Assembly (NCBI GenBank): GCA_965224815.1 | Contig: CBDDAF010000003.1 | Span: 682,001-746,000, forward strand | Length of the DNA stretch: 64,000 nt | Origin: CAYPEL01 sp036479985 | GTDB taxonomy: Bacteria > Pseudomonadota > Gammaproteobacteria > DSM-19610 | Direction of reading: 5' to 3' | Shown here: positions 45,523 through 55,426 of the stretch, in pieces | How the letters are laid out: the number at the start of each line of letters is the position of its first letter | Numbering within the stretch: position 1 is the stretch's first letter | Translations under genes and position numbers: made by a program | Notes under the pieces: generated by a model | Seen by the model: only the letters and a program-made list of their open reading frames with translations | Database searches by the model: none | Told to the model about the DNA's origin: nothing

Positions 45523-46346
45523 TGACGTTTCGACATTTGCTCCAATACTTGCATTTCCGCCTCATCAAATCCCGCCAGCTTTCGCGCAGGGTAATGGAAA
45601 GGCCCTTTCACAAAACCTTTCATATACTGCTGCAAAAGATCCCGGAAAGTTGTTAGCGGATCGACCTTTCGCCGCTCACAACAATAACGGAACCAGCGGC
45701 TACCAATTTCGACATGACCAATCTCGTCACGCAAAATAACTTCCAGAATTGCAACACTGGCCTCGTCGCCCGCTGATTTTAGCCGCTCCATCATACCGGG
45801 CGTTACATCCAGACCCCGCGCTTCCAGCACACGCGGCACTAACGCCATGCGCACTAAAACATCATGCGCCGTATCCTGTGCCATTTCCCATAATCCATCG
45901 TGCGCTTCAAAATCACCATAGCAGTATCCCATTCCGCTCAGCCGTTCACTCAGCAACTGAAAGTGCAACGCTTCTTCACCAGCAACTTTTACCCAGTCTG
46001 CATAGTAGTTTTCTGGCATATCCCTAAACCGGTAAACAGCATCCCAGGCCAAATTGATCGCATTGAATTCAATATGTGCAATTGCATGAATCAGAGCAGC
46101 TCTCCCCGCTTCTGTCCCCGGCTTTCGCCTGGCCAGGTTTCGCGGCAACACGAGCACGGGTTTATCAGGGCGGCCAGGTTCTGTGATGGGAAAAGGTAAT
46201 TGATCATCGTCAAGTGATAACTCACCTTGTTGCCACAAATTTACACAATGGCTGGATAATTTGAGTTTCTCATTGGGATGAGCACATTCAATGCAAGCTC
46301 GAGCCGCTGCGTAAAGACTTGAAAAATTTTCCTGGGTACGGGTCAT
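45519..46346 (-). CDS. DUF455 ferritin-like di-iron protein
   Basis: A 275-residue helical protein of the DUF455 group. Metal-ligand blocks typical of ferritin-like folds are AIAHIEFNAINLAWD, GEEALHFQLLSERL and RDEIGHVEIGSRWF, with glutamates and histidines in E-x-x-H spacing. Relatives include MiaE-like tRNA hydroxylases, so an oxygenase role is possible but unproven. PLTTFRDLLQQYMKGFVKGP near the end is conserved in DUF455. It is coupled to the downstream periplasmic gene. Confidence 0.85.
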   Translation of the reverse strand: MTRTQENFSSLYAAARACIECAHPNEKLKLSSHCVNLWQQGELSLDDDQLPFPITEPGRPDKPVLVLPRNLARRKPGTEAGRAALIHAIAHIEFNAINLAWDAVYRFRDMPENYYADWVKVAGEEALHFQLLSERLSGMGYCYGDFEAHDGLWEMAQDTAHDVLVRMALVPRVLEARGLDVTPGMMERLKSAGDEASVAILEVILRDEIGHVEIGSRWFRYCCERRKVDPLTTFRDLLQQYMKGFVKGPFHYPARKLAGFDEAEMQVLEQMSKRQ

Positions 46347-46419
46347 TGTTTAATAATGAGTGCTATTTTAATTAAATATTGATGGAATATTTTAGCCAGT
46401 AAATAAATAGAAAACCAAT

Positions 46420-47640
46420 TCAACATTTCAAGGCAATCACCAAATCCCGAAGATTGGTGCCTGTTGGACCGGTTGTTACCAGATCACCACTGGCAGCTAG
46501 GAAGCTACCGGCATCTGCACGGCGCAGAAATTCACTAGCATCAAGACCGACTGTTTTTCCCCGCTTAATGGTACCGCCATCGACAAGCGCACCGGCATCG
46601 TCAGTATTTCCATCGTCACCGTCACTGCCAATGGATAGTAAATAGATATCATCATGGCCAGAAAGTTGCATTGCCGCTGCCAACGCAAGGTGTTGATTTC
46701 GCCCTCCCCGTCCTGGATTTTGCGGGAGCTCAACGGTCGTTTCGCCACCGCGAATATAAATACCAGCCTCTGCCTGAAACAAATACTCCACCATTTCCAC
46801 GCCTGCCACTTCTGCAGGCCCTGTCAGTTCATCATCAAGAATCGTAACGGGGTAATCTGATTGCCTGGCAAACCCTGCAACAACCGTCAGCATGGTATTC
46901 AGATTACCAATAACATGGTTTTTAAAAACGTGCATCAGCGGGGTTACTTCTTTTGCAGGCAGTAAGCGCTCCAACCATTCAGGTAAAATGTCTGGCAATG
47001 GCTCTTTGGTTGTTACGGTACATAACAAACCTGAGCCAATGATAGCTGAATCATCACCCTGCACATCAGATAACAATAGCGCGCAACCATCAACATAATT
47101 CAAATGCCTTAACAATTTTCCATCTTTAATTAACGACAGGCGGCTGCGTATCGTGTTGATGGTATGAATAGGCAACCCACTCGCCTGCAGCCAATCATTA
47201 ACGCGTTGTAAATCTGCGAGCTGAATGTCCGGATGCGGCACCTCAACCAAACTGGATGCACCGCCCGAAATTAAAAATAACACCGGATTAGTGAATTGTT
47301 GCTGGATACACTCGAGCAATTTTTTGCCTGCGAGTAAACTTCGTTCGTCGGGTATTGGGTGCGCACTTTCTACAATCTCTGCCTGATCAAGTCTGGACAA
47401 CCAGGGTGTAACGTGCCCAGATTTAGTAATCACTAATAGCTGATCAATATTCTCCGAACCCAGGCAGTTAATAGCCCCGCATGCCATAGATGCTGCCGCT
47501 TTACCTACCGCTATAACCCGCCAAGTGTGATTATCACTGAGTAACTCAGGCAATGCAGACTCAACCAAAGACTCGCCGGTAAGCTTTTCCAGGCTTTTCG
47601 CCATTATCTGTAGTAGTACCTGCCTTCTATTTATATACAT
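46420..47640 (-). CDS. Glycerate 2-kinase (MOFRL/GckA-TtuD type)
   Basis: A 406-residue kinase that phosphorylates D-glycerate to 2-phosphoglycerate in serine-glyoxylate or tartrate metabolism. The N-terminal domain carries AVGKAAASMACGA and LISGGASSLVEVPHP. The C-terminal MOFRL domain has GGETTVELP, PGRGGRNQHLALAAA and GSDGDDGNTDDAGALVDG. Length is standard. No glyoxylate or tartrate pathway gene is adjacent. It is divergent from a small gene of unknown function. Confidence 0.92.
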   Translation of the reverse strand: MYINRRQVLLQIMAKSLEKLTGESLVESALPELLSDNHTWRVIAVGKAAASMACGAINCLGSENIDQLLVITKSGHVTPWLSRLDQAEIVESAHPIPDERSLLAGKKLLECIQQQFTNPVLFLISGGASSLVEVPHPDIQLADLQRVNDWLQASGLPIHTINTIRSRLSLIKDGKLLRHLNYVDGCALLLSDVQGDDSAIIGSGLLCTVTTKEPLPDILPEWLERLLPAKEVTPLMHVFKNHVIGNLNTMLTVVAGFARQSDYPVTILDDELTGPAEVAGVEMVEYLFQAEAGIYIRGGETTVELPQNPGRGGRNQHLALAAAMQLSGHDDIYLLSIGSDGDDGNTDDAGALVDGGTIKRGKTVGLDASEFLRRADAGSFLAASGDLVTTGPTGTNLRDLVIALKC

Positions 47641-47760
47641 TAATTATCATATAGTTAAATAATATATTTATATTATATTCTAGCTAGAGAATAAGCTTTT
47701 TTTGACACTTGAGCGGGGTTTGGTCATGCTGCTGTACAAACGATATTGGGGGAAGACAGT

Positions 47761-48096
47761 TTGACTGCAAACCACCATTTTATAGAAATTTATGAGCCTT
47801 ACGAATATACCGGCCCCAACCCACTCGATGTGGATGGGGTTGCTGTGCTGCATGATCCCATGCGTCACGACTATTACCTGCTTGATGTTACCTCACCCTT
47901 TGAATATAACCATCAAAAAGTTGAACAAATTCTGGTTGCACCCCGCTACAACGGTGACAAAATTGAACGCGCTATGTCTAGCGCCTGTACGGTGAGTATT
48001 GCCTGTGTTCCTGTTGGCACTCACCTCAATCCAGATGACCCGCTAGCCTTTGAAGACCTGTTGCGGTGGGGTGTCGGCAAAATCACTCTGGCATAA
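47761..48096 (+). CDS. Small protein of unknown function
   Basis: About 111 residues, soluble, with HHFIEIYEPYEYTGPNPLD near the start and many Asp and His. It has two Cys (SACTVSIACVPVG) and no recognised domain. There is no ATG; the frame can start at TTG 47746 or TTG 47761, and the latter has GGGGGAAG about seven bases upstream. It lies between glycerate kinase (divergent) and metZ (convergent). The reading frame is long for its position and has balanced composition, but it remains a hypothetical gene. Confidence 0.55.
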   Translation: MTANHHFIEIYEPYEYTGPNPLDVDGVAVLHDPMRHDYYLLDVTSPFEYNHQKVEQILVAPRYNGDKIERAMSSACTVSIACVPVGTHLNPDDPLAFEDLLRWGVGKITLA

Positions 48097-48114
48097 AAAA
48101 TATTTGCCGCATCC

Positions 48115-49299
48115 TTAACACAAGCCTGTAGCGAGATCAGCACAGATATCCTTAACATCTTCAAGCCCGACTGCGACTCGAATCAAACTGTCCGATATCC
48201 CTGCCTCATCCCTTTGCTCAGGCGTCAAACGACCATGCGTAGTGGTAGCCGGATGTGTAATGGTAGTTTTTGTATCACCAAGATTAGCAGTGATTGAACA
48301 GATCCGGGTTTTATCAATTACTTTCCAGGCTGCATCACGGCCACCTTTAACTTCAAAGGCGACGATGCCGCCATATCCCGTTTGCTGACGCGTCGCTAGA
48401 TCATGCTGCGGATGATCAGTCAGACCGGGATAGTAAACACGTGCAACAACGGATTGTTCCTGCAACCAGACTGCAAAATGCTGCGCATTTTCACAATGAG
48501 CGCGCATTCTCAAAGATAAGGTTTCCAATCCTTTCAGGAAAACCCAGGCATTGAAAGGACTCATACTGGGCCCGCAAGTGCGCAAAAATCCATAGACTTC
48601 TTTACCAACTAACTCCTCATTTCCTACTACGGCACCACCGATACACCGGCCCTGACCATCCAGATACTTGGTAGCAGAATGAATCACAATATCAGCACCC
48701 AATGCCAGCGGCAGTTGCAAAGCCGGTGTACAAAAACAATTATCCACCACCAACAGGCATTCGTGAGCATGCGCCAATTCAGCCAACGCCTTAATATCAG
48801 CAACCCGGGTTAACGGGTTCGATGGTGTTTCAACAAACAACAGACGCGTTGCCGGTGTGATCGCCTCTTCCCAGGCTTGTAAATTAGTCAGCTCAACAAA
48901 GCTGGTGTTAATAGAAAACCGTGTCAGATAATTATTGAACAAGAGCGTTGTACTGCCAAAAATACTATTTGAGGAAACAATGTGGTCGCCGGACTTTAGT
49001 AAACTGGCACAGGTGGCGTAAATTGCAGCCATGCCTGACGCTGTCGCAACACAGCATTGGCCGCCTTCGAGAGATGCCAGGCGGTGCTCAAAAGTGCGTA
49101 CAGTGGGATTGGTAAAACGCGAGTATATATTTCCCGGTTCCTCACCGGAAAAACGCGCAGCGGCTTCCCGCGCAGAATCAAAAACATAACTTGAGGTTGG
49201 GAAAATAGCTTCAGCGTGTTCCTGCTCCATAGTACGCCGCTGCCCTTCTCGGACTGCACGCGTATCAAAACCTAACTCAAAATATGGCGAATCACTCAT
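48115..49299 (-). CDS. metZ: O-succinylhomoserine sulfhydrylase
   Basis: A 394-residue PLP enzyme of the Cys/Met metabolism family that makes homocysteine from O-succinylhomoserine and sulfide. The PLP lysine is in IVIHSATKYLDGQGRCIGG. Other blocks are YSRFTNPTVRTFEHRLASLE, ASGMAAIYATC and DNCFCTPALQLP. Position directly downstream of purF matches pseudomonads, where the enzyme is MetZ. A cystathionine gamma-synthase is the alternative by family alone. Confidence 0.92.
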   Translation of the reverse strand: MSDSPYFELGFDTRAVREGQRRTMEQEHAEAIFPTSSYVFDSAREAAARFSGEEPGNIYSRFTNPTVRTFEHRLASLEGGQCCVATASGMAAIYATCASLLKSGDHIVSSNSIFGSTTLLFNNYLTRFSINTSFVELTNLQAWEEAITPATRLLFVETPSNPLTRVADIKALAELAHAHECLLVVDNCFCTPALQLPLALGADIVIHSATKYLDGQGRCIGGAVVGNEELVGKEVYGFLRTCGPSMSPFNAWVFLKGLETLSLRMRAHCENAQHFAVWLQEQSVVARVYYPGLTDHPQHDLATRQQTGYGGIVAFEVKGGRDAAWKVIDKTRICSITANLGDTKTTITHPATTTHGRLTPEQRDEAGISDSLIRVAVGLEDVKDICADLATGLC

Positions 49300-49456
49300 T
49301 ACCCATCTCCAGCACGGTTACTCCGCGCATAAAAAAACCCACTCACGGTTATAACGAAAGCAGGTGCCATCGCTTTAGCCGAATTTATAATGCGCCCGCA
49401 ATTTGATGATAAATCGGCGCTATTGCATTCAACTGTAGGTAACAGCCGTACTCCTG

Positions 49457-50968
49457 TCAAGCGTTATTATGTAATTCAATCACCTCGTGATCAGCGTTGC
49501 GGCGATCCTGTTTAGCAGAGTCGCTGCGTAATTGTTCTAGATGTTCCAGATAGTCACCACTGACCCCACCGGTAACGTATTCACCGGTAAATACGGAACA
49601 ATCAAATGACTCGATTGATTCGTTACCTTTTTGAACTGCGTCAATCAGATCTTCAAGATCCTGAAACACCAACCAGTCAGCGCCTATTTTAGCGGTAATT
49701 TCTTCAACACTGCAGTCATGCGCAATCAACTCTTCCGTGGTCGGCATATCAATACCATAAACATTAGGGAACCTCACTGGAGGAGCAGCCGATGCGAAAT
49801 AGACTTTATTTGCACCCGCATCACGTGCCATCTGGATAATCTGCTCAGAGGTTGTACCACGCACAATTGAATCATCTACCAGCAAAACATTTTTTCCCTT
49901 GAATTCAAGATCAACTGCATTTAGTTTCTGGCGTACTGATTTTTTACGTTCTTGCTGCCCTGGCATAATAAAGGTTCGGCCGATATAGCGGTTCTTGATA
50001 AATCCTTCGCGATACTTAACGCCCAGGTTATGAGCTAATGGCAAAGCAGCCGTACGACTGGTATCCGGAATTGGAATAACAACATCAATGTCATTTACAG
50101 GTATGGTGCGCCGGATTTTGTCTGCAAGCTTTTCCCCCATGCGCAACCGCGCCTTATAAACCGATATATTATCAATTATGGAGTCAGGCCTGGCCAAATA
50201 GACATGCTCGAAAATACAGGGTGCATAACCAGGATTATCAGCACATTGACGAACCGACAGCTTGCCATCAGTAGCAAAAAAAGCGGCCTCACCCGGTTTG
50301 ATATCGCCAATCAGATCAAAACCCAATGCATCCAACGCCACACTTTCCGATGCCGCCATGTAGTCAATACCTTCAGCGGTTTCACGCTTACCGTAAACCA
50401 GCGGTCGAATGCCATTCGGATCACGGAACGCGACAACCCCATAACCGGTAATCATTGCAACTACCGCATAGGCACCTTCACAACGGCGATGCACTCCCGA
50501 AACGGCAGCAAATATTTCATCTTCCGTTACACTTAGCTTGCCGTGTTGTTGCAACTCATGTGCGAAAACATTCAGTAATACTTCAGAATCTGAATCCGTA
50601 TTAATATGGCGTAAATCTTCGCGGTACAGAATTTCCTTGATTGCTTTTGCATTGATCAAATTACCGTTATGCGCAAGCGTTATGCCATACGGAGAATTAA
50701 CATAAAATGGCTGGGCTTCAGCTGAGCTTTCACACCCTGCTGTGGGGTAACGGACATGACCAATACCCATATTGCCACGTAAACGCAGCATATGCCGGGT
50801 ATGGAATACATCGCGCACCAGGCCGTTACTTTTGCGTAAATGAAGGTGGGCACCCTCGCAGGTCACAATACCTGCAGCGTCCTGACCACGGTGCTGCAAG
50901 ATGGTCAGCGCATCATAAATCGATTGATTAACCGCGTTGCGCGATACAATTCCTACAATGCCACACAT
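49457..50968 (-). CDS. purF: Amidophosphoribosyltransferase
   Basis: Catalyses the first step of purine synthesis, PRPP plus glutamine to phosphoribosylamine. The 503-residue protein starts MCGIVGIVSRNAVNQ, where Cys2 becomes the N-terminal nucleophile of the glutaminase domain. The glutaminase block GIGHVRYPTAG and the PRPP-binding block VLLVDDSIVRGTTSEQI are intact. Length matches E. coli PurF (505). It is preceded by cvpA, as in most gammaproteobacteria. Confidence 0.97.
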   Translation of the reverse strand: MCGIVGIVSRNAVNQSIYDALTILQHRGQDAAGIVTCEGAHLHLRKSNGLVRDVFHTRHMLRLRGNMGIGHVRYPTAGCESSAEAQPFYVNSPYGITLAHNGNLINAKAIKEILYREDLRHINTDSDSEVLLNVFAHELQQHGKLSVTEDEIFAAVSGVHRRCEGAYAVVAMITGYGVVAFRDPNGIRPLVYGKRETAEGIDYMAASESVALDALGFDLIGDIKPGEAAFFATDGKLSVRQCADNPGYAPCIFEHVYLARPDSIIDNISVYKARLRMGEKLADKIRRTIPVNDIDVVIPIPDTSRTAALPLAHNLGVKYREGFIKNRYIGRTFIMPGQQERKKSVRQKLNAVDLEFKGKNVLLVDDSIVRGTTSEQIIQMARDAGANKVYFASAAPPVRFPNVYGIDMPTTEELIAHDCSVEEITAKIGADWLVFQDLEDLIDAVQKGNESIESFDCSVFTGEYVTGGVSGDYLEHLEQLRSDSAKQDRRNADHEVIELHNNA

Positions 50969-51089
50969 ACCGTTTTACCCATTTAAGACAGACTGGCCAT
51001 TAATTAAAAGAAAGCATCTGGAAAACCGTCCGCATAGTTTACCCTATCGCCAGAATGGCAGGTATCCTGAAAGACCGTATAAATATGGA

Positions 51090-51578
51090 TTAATACCCAA
51101 TATGCTGGGAAATACTATCTGGCAGGAAACTGCGAATCCACAAAGCAAGATCCTGAAAGTAACCAATTAACAGGGATTCTGACCACCACTGTTCTTCAGG
51201 AAGTGTTGTCAGACCAGCCAGTAATACAATCAAGGCACCGATGACGACACCACGGATTAGCCCAAAAATAATGCCTAACATCCTGTCGGTTGCTGTCAAT
51301 CCGGTTTTCGAAACCAGCTGTGCGACCATATAATTAAGGATTCCACCCAGTATCAACACACTGAAAAACAACAGTGCCCCACCACTGATGTTACGCACCG
51401 ATGGCGAGCTGATAAAACCGGATAAGAGCTCACCCATTGGCCTGAAGTACAAAACAGCAATCACCACTGCAACCAGCCAGGTAATCAACGATAAAGCTTC
51501 CTTGAAAAAACCTCTCCACAGACTCAGCAGCGCAGATATTCCAATGATAACCAGCAGTATATAATCAGCCCAAATCAT
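51090..51578 (-). CDS. cvpA: CvpA family membrane protein
   Basis: A 162-residue inner-membrane protein with four helices (about 3-20, 27-47, 62-84 and 102-124). WRGFFKEALSLITWLVAVV and GFIRGVVIGALIVL-like FGLIRGVVIGALIVLLAG are the typical CvpA blocks. It is needed for colicin V production and bile resistance in E. coli, probably through envelope homeostasis. It lies between the SPOR gene and purF, as usual. Confidence 0.93.
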   Translation of the reverse strand: MIWADYILLVIIGISALLSLWRGFFKEALSLITWLVAVVIAVLYFRPMGELLSGFISSPSVRNISGGALLFFSVLILGGILNYMVAQLVSKTGLTATDRMLGIIFGLIRGVVIGALIVLLAGLTTLPEEQWWSESLLIGYFQDLALWIRSFLPDSISQHIGY

Positions 51579-51646
51579 GATTTAAATCCAAACAGGGTTT
51601 TTGGTCGGAGAGAAAATAATACATCAAGCATGAGAAACGATCCTGA

Positions 51647-52312
51647 TTAAGGGTGTGACATGACACGTGAATTAAGCTGGTAGGCTTTATTCAACTTGGC
51701 AATCTTGGCTTCAGCCTTGTCACGATCAAGATATGGCCCAATACGCACACGGTAGGATACACCCTTATCCAGAGCAACACGCTCCACCTGGGTTGGGTAA
51801 CCGGCTTTTCTAAGCTTGTCACGTAAGTTAAAAGCATTCTCCTGACTACCAAAACTGCCTGCCTGAATAACCCAACTGCCAAGCTTATTATCGACTGATG
51901 ACGATATTTTCGATTCTGCAGGTGACTTCGAGGATTTCACCGGTTTCGGTTTTACCTTTTTTATTTCAACTTTGGTTTTAGCAACAACCGGCTTGGCTGG
52001 TTTTGCTTTTTTAGGCTCTGGCTCTGGTTCCGGCACAGGCGCTGGTTCAGGATTACTGTCGACAACCGGTTCAGATTCAGGCTCAGGAACTGGCTCAGAA
52101 ATCACGCTCATAGGTGGTAACGGTAGAACTTTTTCGGTTTCCGGAAATGCCCTGGATTCTTCTTCACGAGGCATTGACTGCTGTTCAGGCATCGCCTGCA
52201 TATCGGGCATAACAGGTTCCTGCGGCCCTTCCAGAAACATCGGAATAAAGATGACGGCCAACGCCACGAGAACAACCGCTCCAATCAGGCGTTGTTTTAA
52301 CAATGGATCCAT
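51647..52312 (-). CDS. SPOR-domain cell division protein (DedD type)
   Basis: About 221 residues. One N-terminal membrane helix (LIGAVVLVALAVIFIPMFL), a Pro/Glu/Lys-rich periplasmic linker (with PEPAPVPEPEPEPKKAKPAK), and a C-terminal SPOR domain (WVIQAGSFGSQENAFNLRDK ... SYRVRIGPYLDRDKAEA) that binds denuded septal peptidoglycan. The position between folC and cvpA is that of dedD. The start MDPLLKQRLIG is preferred over a GTG 11 codons upstream, because it has a GAG-type ribosome site and matches family N-termini. Confidence 0.88.
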   Translation of the reverse strand: MDPLLKQRLIGAVVLVALAVIFIPMFLEGPQEPVMPDMQAMPEQQSMPREEESRAFPETEKVLPLPPMSVISEPVPEPESEPVVDSNPEPAPVPEPEPEPKKAKPAKPVVAKTKVEIKKVKPKPVKSSKSPAESKISSSVDNKLGSWVIQAGSFGSQENAFNLRDKLRKAGYPTQVERVALDKGVSYRVRIGPYLDRDKAEAKIAKLNKAYQLNSRVMSHP

Positions 52313-52397
52313 AAAATTCTCATCATTCAGAGACTCTCCAGGCACAAAATAATCCAGGGATGATTAAATGCGAAGCACGATTTTTAAAAACCATAGA

Positions 52398-53681
52398 TCA
52401 TAGTTTTTGAAAATCTTTCAAATCTTGTTCCAGCCACTCAGAAACGGTATGGAAAGAACCACAGACTACCAGTCGATCGCCCGCCTCCATATCTTTCTGC
52501 AAACGATCACAGGCCGCCGCCATCGTATCACAAGATACACACGGTGTGCCTGCGGCAACCTGCAGGATATCCTCGTATAACTCAGCCACTGGTTTTGCCC
52601 GCTCACAACTGAGCCCGACGCAGTACCAGCCGTCAATTTGTGCTTTCAGTGCAGCTGCAAAGCCCTGGCTGTCCTTGTCTACCAACATCCCGATAACCAC
52701 CCGAGTTTTCCCGCTAGTTCGCCTTGCCTCCAAATACGCCGCTAGCGCCTGGGCACTCTGTTCATTGTGAGAAACATCCAGCAAAAGATCTATCCGGCCA
52801 GACAGGTATTGCACCCGAGCAGCCAGACTGACTTCACGCAGCCCATCTTCAATAGCCTGCCTGCTGATTCCCATATCGCCGGGCAAACAGGTCAGCGCCA
52901 TCAACACACCAGCAGCATTTTGCAACTGATGACTGCCCACCAGTGCTGGCATGGGTAAATTTCTGAGCTGATTATGCGGGCCTATCCAGCTCCAACCATC
53001 AGAATCCGATTCGATAAAGAAGTGCTTATTGAGCGATAACCAATGTGCTTTGACAGTCTGGGCTACGGATTGAAGCGAAGCGGGTGGATCAACATCTGCA
53101 CAGATTGCCGGACACCCGGCTCGAAAAATACCGGCTTTTTCGCGCCCAATACTTTCAAGGTTATCGCCCAGCCACTCGGTATGATCCAGGGAAATAGAGG
53201 TCACCAATGCGATATCTGGATCAATAATATTGACCGCATCCAGGCGCCCACCTAATCCGACCTCAAGAAATACCACGTCTAATGAAAAATTATTGAACAC
53301 GGTTAGCGCTGCAAGAGTACCGAATTCAAAATAACTTAGCGTTTCGTCATGCCGAGCCATATCGATTTCTGCAAATGCATCGCAGATAACCTCATCTGGC
53401 TGCTCGATGCCATTGATTCGAATGCGTTCGTTATAGCGGAGCAAATGCGGTGATGTATAACTACCCGTAGTCAATCCTTGTGCGTGGCAAATGCTTTCCA
53501 TCAAAGCCACGCTGGAGCCTTTGCCGTTAGTGCCGGCGATGGTAATTACGCAGGCCGCTGGCCGCTTTGCAGCGAGTCTGTTGTAGACACGGTTGACACG
53601 TTCAAGGCCTGGATCAATTTTTTTGGGATGCAGTTTTTCCTGCCAGGCGAGCCACGCATCGAGAGTTTTGAATCGTGGCAT
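52398..53681 (-). CDS. folC: Bifunctional folylpolyglutamate / dihydrofolate synthase
   Basis: A 427-residue Mur-ligase-type enzyme that joins glutamate to dihydropteroate and extends folate polyglutamates. P-loop TIAGTNGKGSSVALMES, then GSYTSPHLLRYNERIRIN, FFEVGLGGRLDAVN-like VFLEVGLGGRLDAVNIIDP, and C-terminal LLDVSHNEQSAQALAAYLE (normally DGAHN). The SHNEQSA form departs from the usual GAHNP but keeps the His and Asn. It follows accD by 12 bases. Confidence 0.95.
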   Translation of the reverse strand: MPRFKTLDAWLAWQEKLHPKKIDPGLERVNRVYNRLAAKRPAACVITIAGTNGKGSSVALMESICHAQGLTTGSYTSPHLLRYNERIRINGIEQPDEVICDAFAEIDMARHDETLSYFEFGTLAALTVFNNFSLDVVFLEVGLGGRLDAVNIIDPDIALVTSISLDHTEWLGDNLESIGREKAGIFRAGCPAICADVDPPASLQSVAQTVKAHWLSLNKHFFIESDSDGWSWIGPHNQLRNLPMPALVGSHQLQNAAGVLMALTCLPGDMGISRQAIEDGLREVSLAARVQYLSGRIDLLLDVSHNEQSAQALAAYLEARRTSGKTRVVIGMLVDKDSQGFAAALKAQIDGWYCVGLSCERAKPVAELYEDILQVAAGTPCVSCDTMAAACDRLQKDMEAGDRLVVCGSFHTVSEWLEQDLKDFQKL

Positions 53682-53693
53682 ATTCCCGGAAAA

Positions 53694-54581
53694 TTATTCT
53701 GCGACGGGGATACTGTCAGAGAATTCTTCAGGGTGCCGCTGTAACATTCTAAGTAAAGAGGCAATACGTTCCCGCATTTCACGCCGATCTATTATCATGT
53801 CTATGGCACCGTGGTCGAGCAAAAACTCGCTGCGCTGAAATCCTTCCGGTAATGTTTCGCGCACCGTCTGCTCAATCACCCGTGGACCAGCAAAACCTAT
53901 TAAGGCGCGAGGCTCTGCAATATTAATATCACCGAGCATCGCCAGGCTGGCTGACACACCTCCCATAGTAGGGTCAGTCATCACAGAAATAAAAGGGATA
54001 TGAGCAGCTGATAATCGCGCCAATGCCGCGCTGGTTTTAGACATCTGCATCAGTGAGTAGAGACCTTCCTGCATGCGTGCACCACCACTGGCAGAAAAAC
54101 AGACGAGCGGAATCTGATGTTCAAGACAAACATTGACAGCACGTACAAAGCGCTCGCCAACCACCGAAGCCATGGAACCACCCATAAATTTAAACTCAAA
54201 GGCAGCAACGACCAACGGAACCTCTTCAAGTTGTCCGCGGATAACAATCAGCGCATCCTTTTCACCCGTAGCTTTTTGCGCCTGGTTAATACGGTCACGA
54301 TATTTTTTACTGTCCTTAAATTTCAATGGGTCAGTAGGTTCAAGTGTTGCACCGATTTCTTCGCGTGGCTCTGCATCCAGAAACAAATCAATACGCCGCC
54401 TCGCACCGATACGAACATGGTAATCACACTTGGGACAGACTTCCTGGTTACGTTCAAGTTCAGCCCGGTATAAAACCGAGTCACAGCCATCGCATTTGCT
54501 CCACAAGCCTTCCGGCACTGCTCGCTTATTACCGCCTTCAGTGCGAATGCGCGAAGGCATCAGTTTTTCAAACCAACTCAT
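53694..54581 (-). CDS. accD: Acetyl-CoA carboxylase carboxyltransferase subunit beta
   Basis: With AccA, transfers carboxyl from biotin to acetyl-CoA to make malonyl-CoA. The 295-residue protein has an N-terminal four-Cys zinc finger (CDGCDSV ... CPKC, about residues 30-52). The crotonase-like fold includes FMGGSMASVVGERFVRA, SASGGARMQEGLYSLMQM and DPTMGGVSASLAMLGD. Length matches E. coli AccD (304). The gene order trpA-accD-folC is conserved. Confidence 0.97.
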   Translation of the reverse strand: MSWFEKLMPSRIRTEGGNKRAVPEGLWSKCDGCDSVLYRAELERNQEVCPKCDYHVRIGARRRIDLFLDAEPREEIGATLEPTDPLKFKDSKKYRDRINQAQKATGEKDALIVIRGQLEEVPLVVAAFEFKFMGGSMASVVGERFVRAVNVCLEHQIPLVCFSASGGARMQEGLYSLMQMSKTSAALARLSAAHIPFISVMTDPTMGGVSASLAMLGDINIAEPRALIGFAGPRVIEQTVRETLPEGFQRSEFLLDHGAIDMIIDRREMRERIASLLRMLQRHPEEFSDSIPVAE

Positions 54582-54613
54582 AAGACGTAACCTTTAATTT
54601 CTGTAGCTAACTT

Positions 54614-55426
54614 CTAACAAGTACATTGATCCATCGCATTACGCATGGCTGCAATAATAACTGGCGCTTTGGATGAAATATTTTCTGGCTCATCTGCCAA
54701 CTCAGCCATTCGACCAACCAACGCACTGCCTACAACCACCGCATCAGCCACACCTGCAACCTGGGCTGCCGATTCAGCATCACGAATTCCGAATCCGACA
54801 GCGATAGGTAAACTGGTGCAAGCTCTGATTTGTTTTAGTTTATTCGCCACCGCAGTCACATCCAGCCGGTTAGCACCTGTCACACCTTTGAAAGAAACGT
54901 AATATAAAAAACCACCACCTAACGATACCATTCTCTTGATTCGCTCATCATCACTCGTAGGAGCCGCCAAAAATATTGGATCCAATTGACGACCTGTTAA
55001 CTCAGCACAAAAATCAGTCGCTTCTTCGGGTGGCAAATCGACCGTAATCACGCCATCAACACCCGCCGCATTTGCCGCTACTGCAAATTCTGCATAACCC
55101 ATCACCTCGATTGGATTTAAATACCCCATCAAAATAATCGGTGTTTCCTGATCCTGCTGGCGGAATTCGGTCACCATATCCAACACATGGCGCATACCAA
55201 TTTTATGCTTCAATGCACGTTCACAGGCTGCCTGAATAACCGGGCCATCTGCCATTGGATCGGAAAATGGAACACCAATTTCCAGCAGATCAGCACCTGC
55301 ATCAACCAATGCGTGTAACAAAGGTACCGTCACATCAGGTTGTGGATCACCCGCAGTGATATAAGGTATCAAGGCAGTTCTGCCCTGTTTTTTCAGGCTA
55401 TCGAAACGTTGCGCTATCCGGCTCAT
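54614..55426 (-). CDS. trpA: Tryptophan synthase alpha subunit
   Basis: Splits indole-3-glycerol phosphate to indole for the beta subunit. The 270-residue TIM barrel has LLEIGVPFSDPMADGPVIQ (catalytic Glu and Asp), ILMGYLNPIEVMGY, GVDGVITVDLPPEEA and PIAVGFGIRDAESA. Its start overlaps the trpB stop by ATGA, ensuring 1:1 production. The final residues CTC are slightly unusual. It is followed by accD after 32 bases. Confidence 0.97.
   Translation of the reverse strand: MSRIAQRFDSLKKQGRTALIPYITAGDPQPDVTVPLLHALVDAGADLLEIGVPFSDPMADGPVIQAACERALKHKIGMRHVLDMVTEFRQQDQETPIILMGYLNPIEVMGYAEFAVAANAAGVDGVITVDLPPEEATDFCAELTGRQLDPIFLAAPTSDDERIKRMVSLGGGFLYYVSFKGVTGANRLDVTAVANKLKQIRACTSLPIAVGFGIRDAESAAQVAGVADAVVVGSALVGRMAELADEPENISSKAPVIIAAMRNAMDQCTC

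Noticed and set aside
49300..49456. SAM-type riboswitch upstream of metZ
   Set aside because: There is a T run and weak pairing but no recognisable SAM-riboswitch core, and the sequence can equally be the end of the purF transcript.
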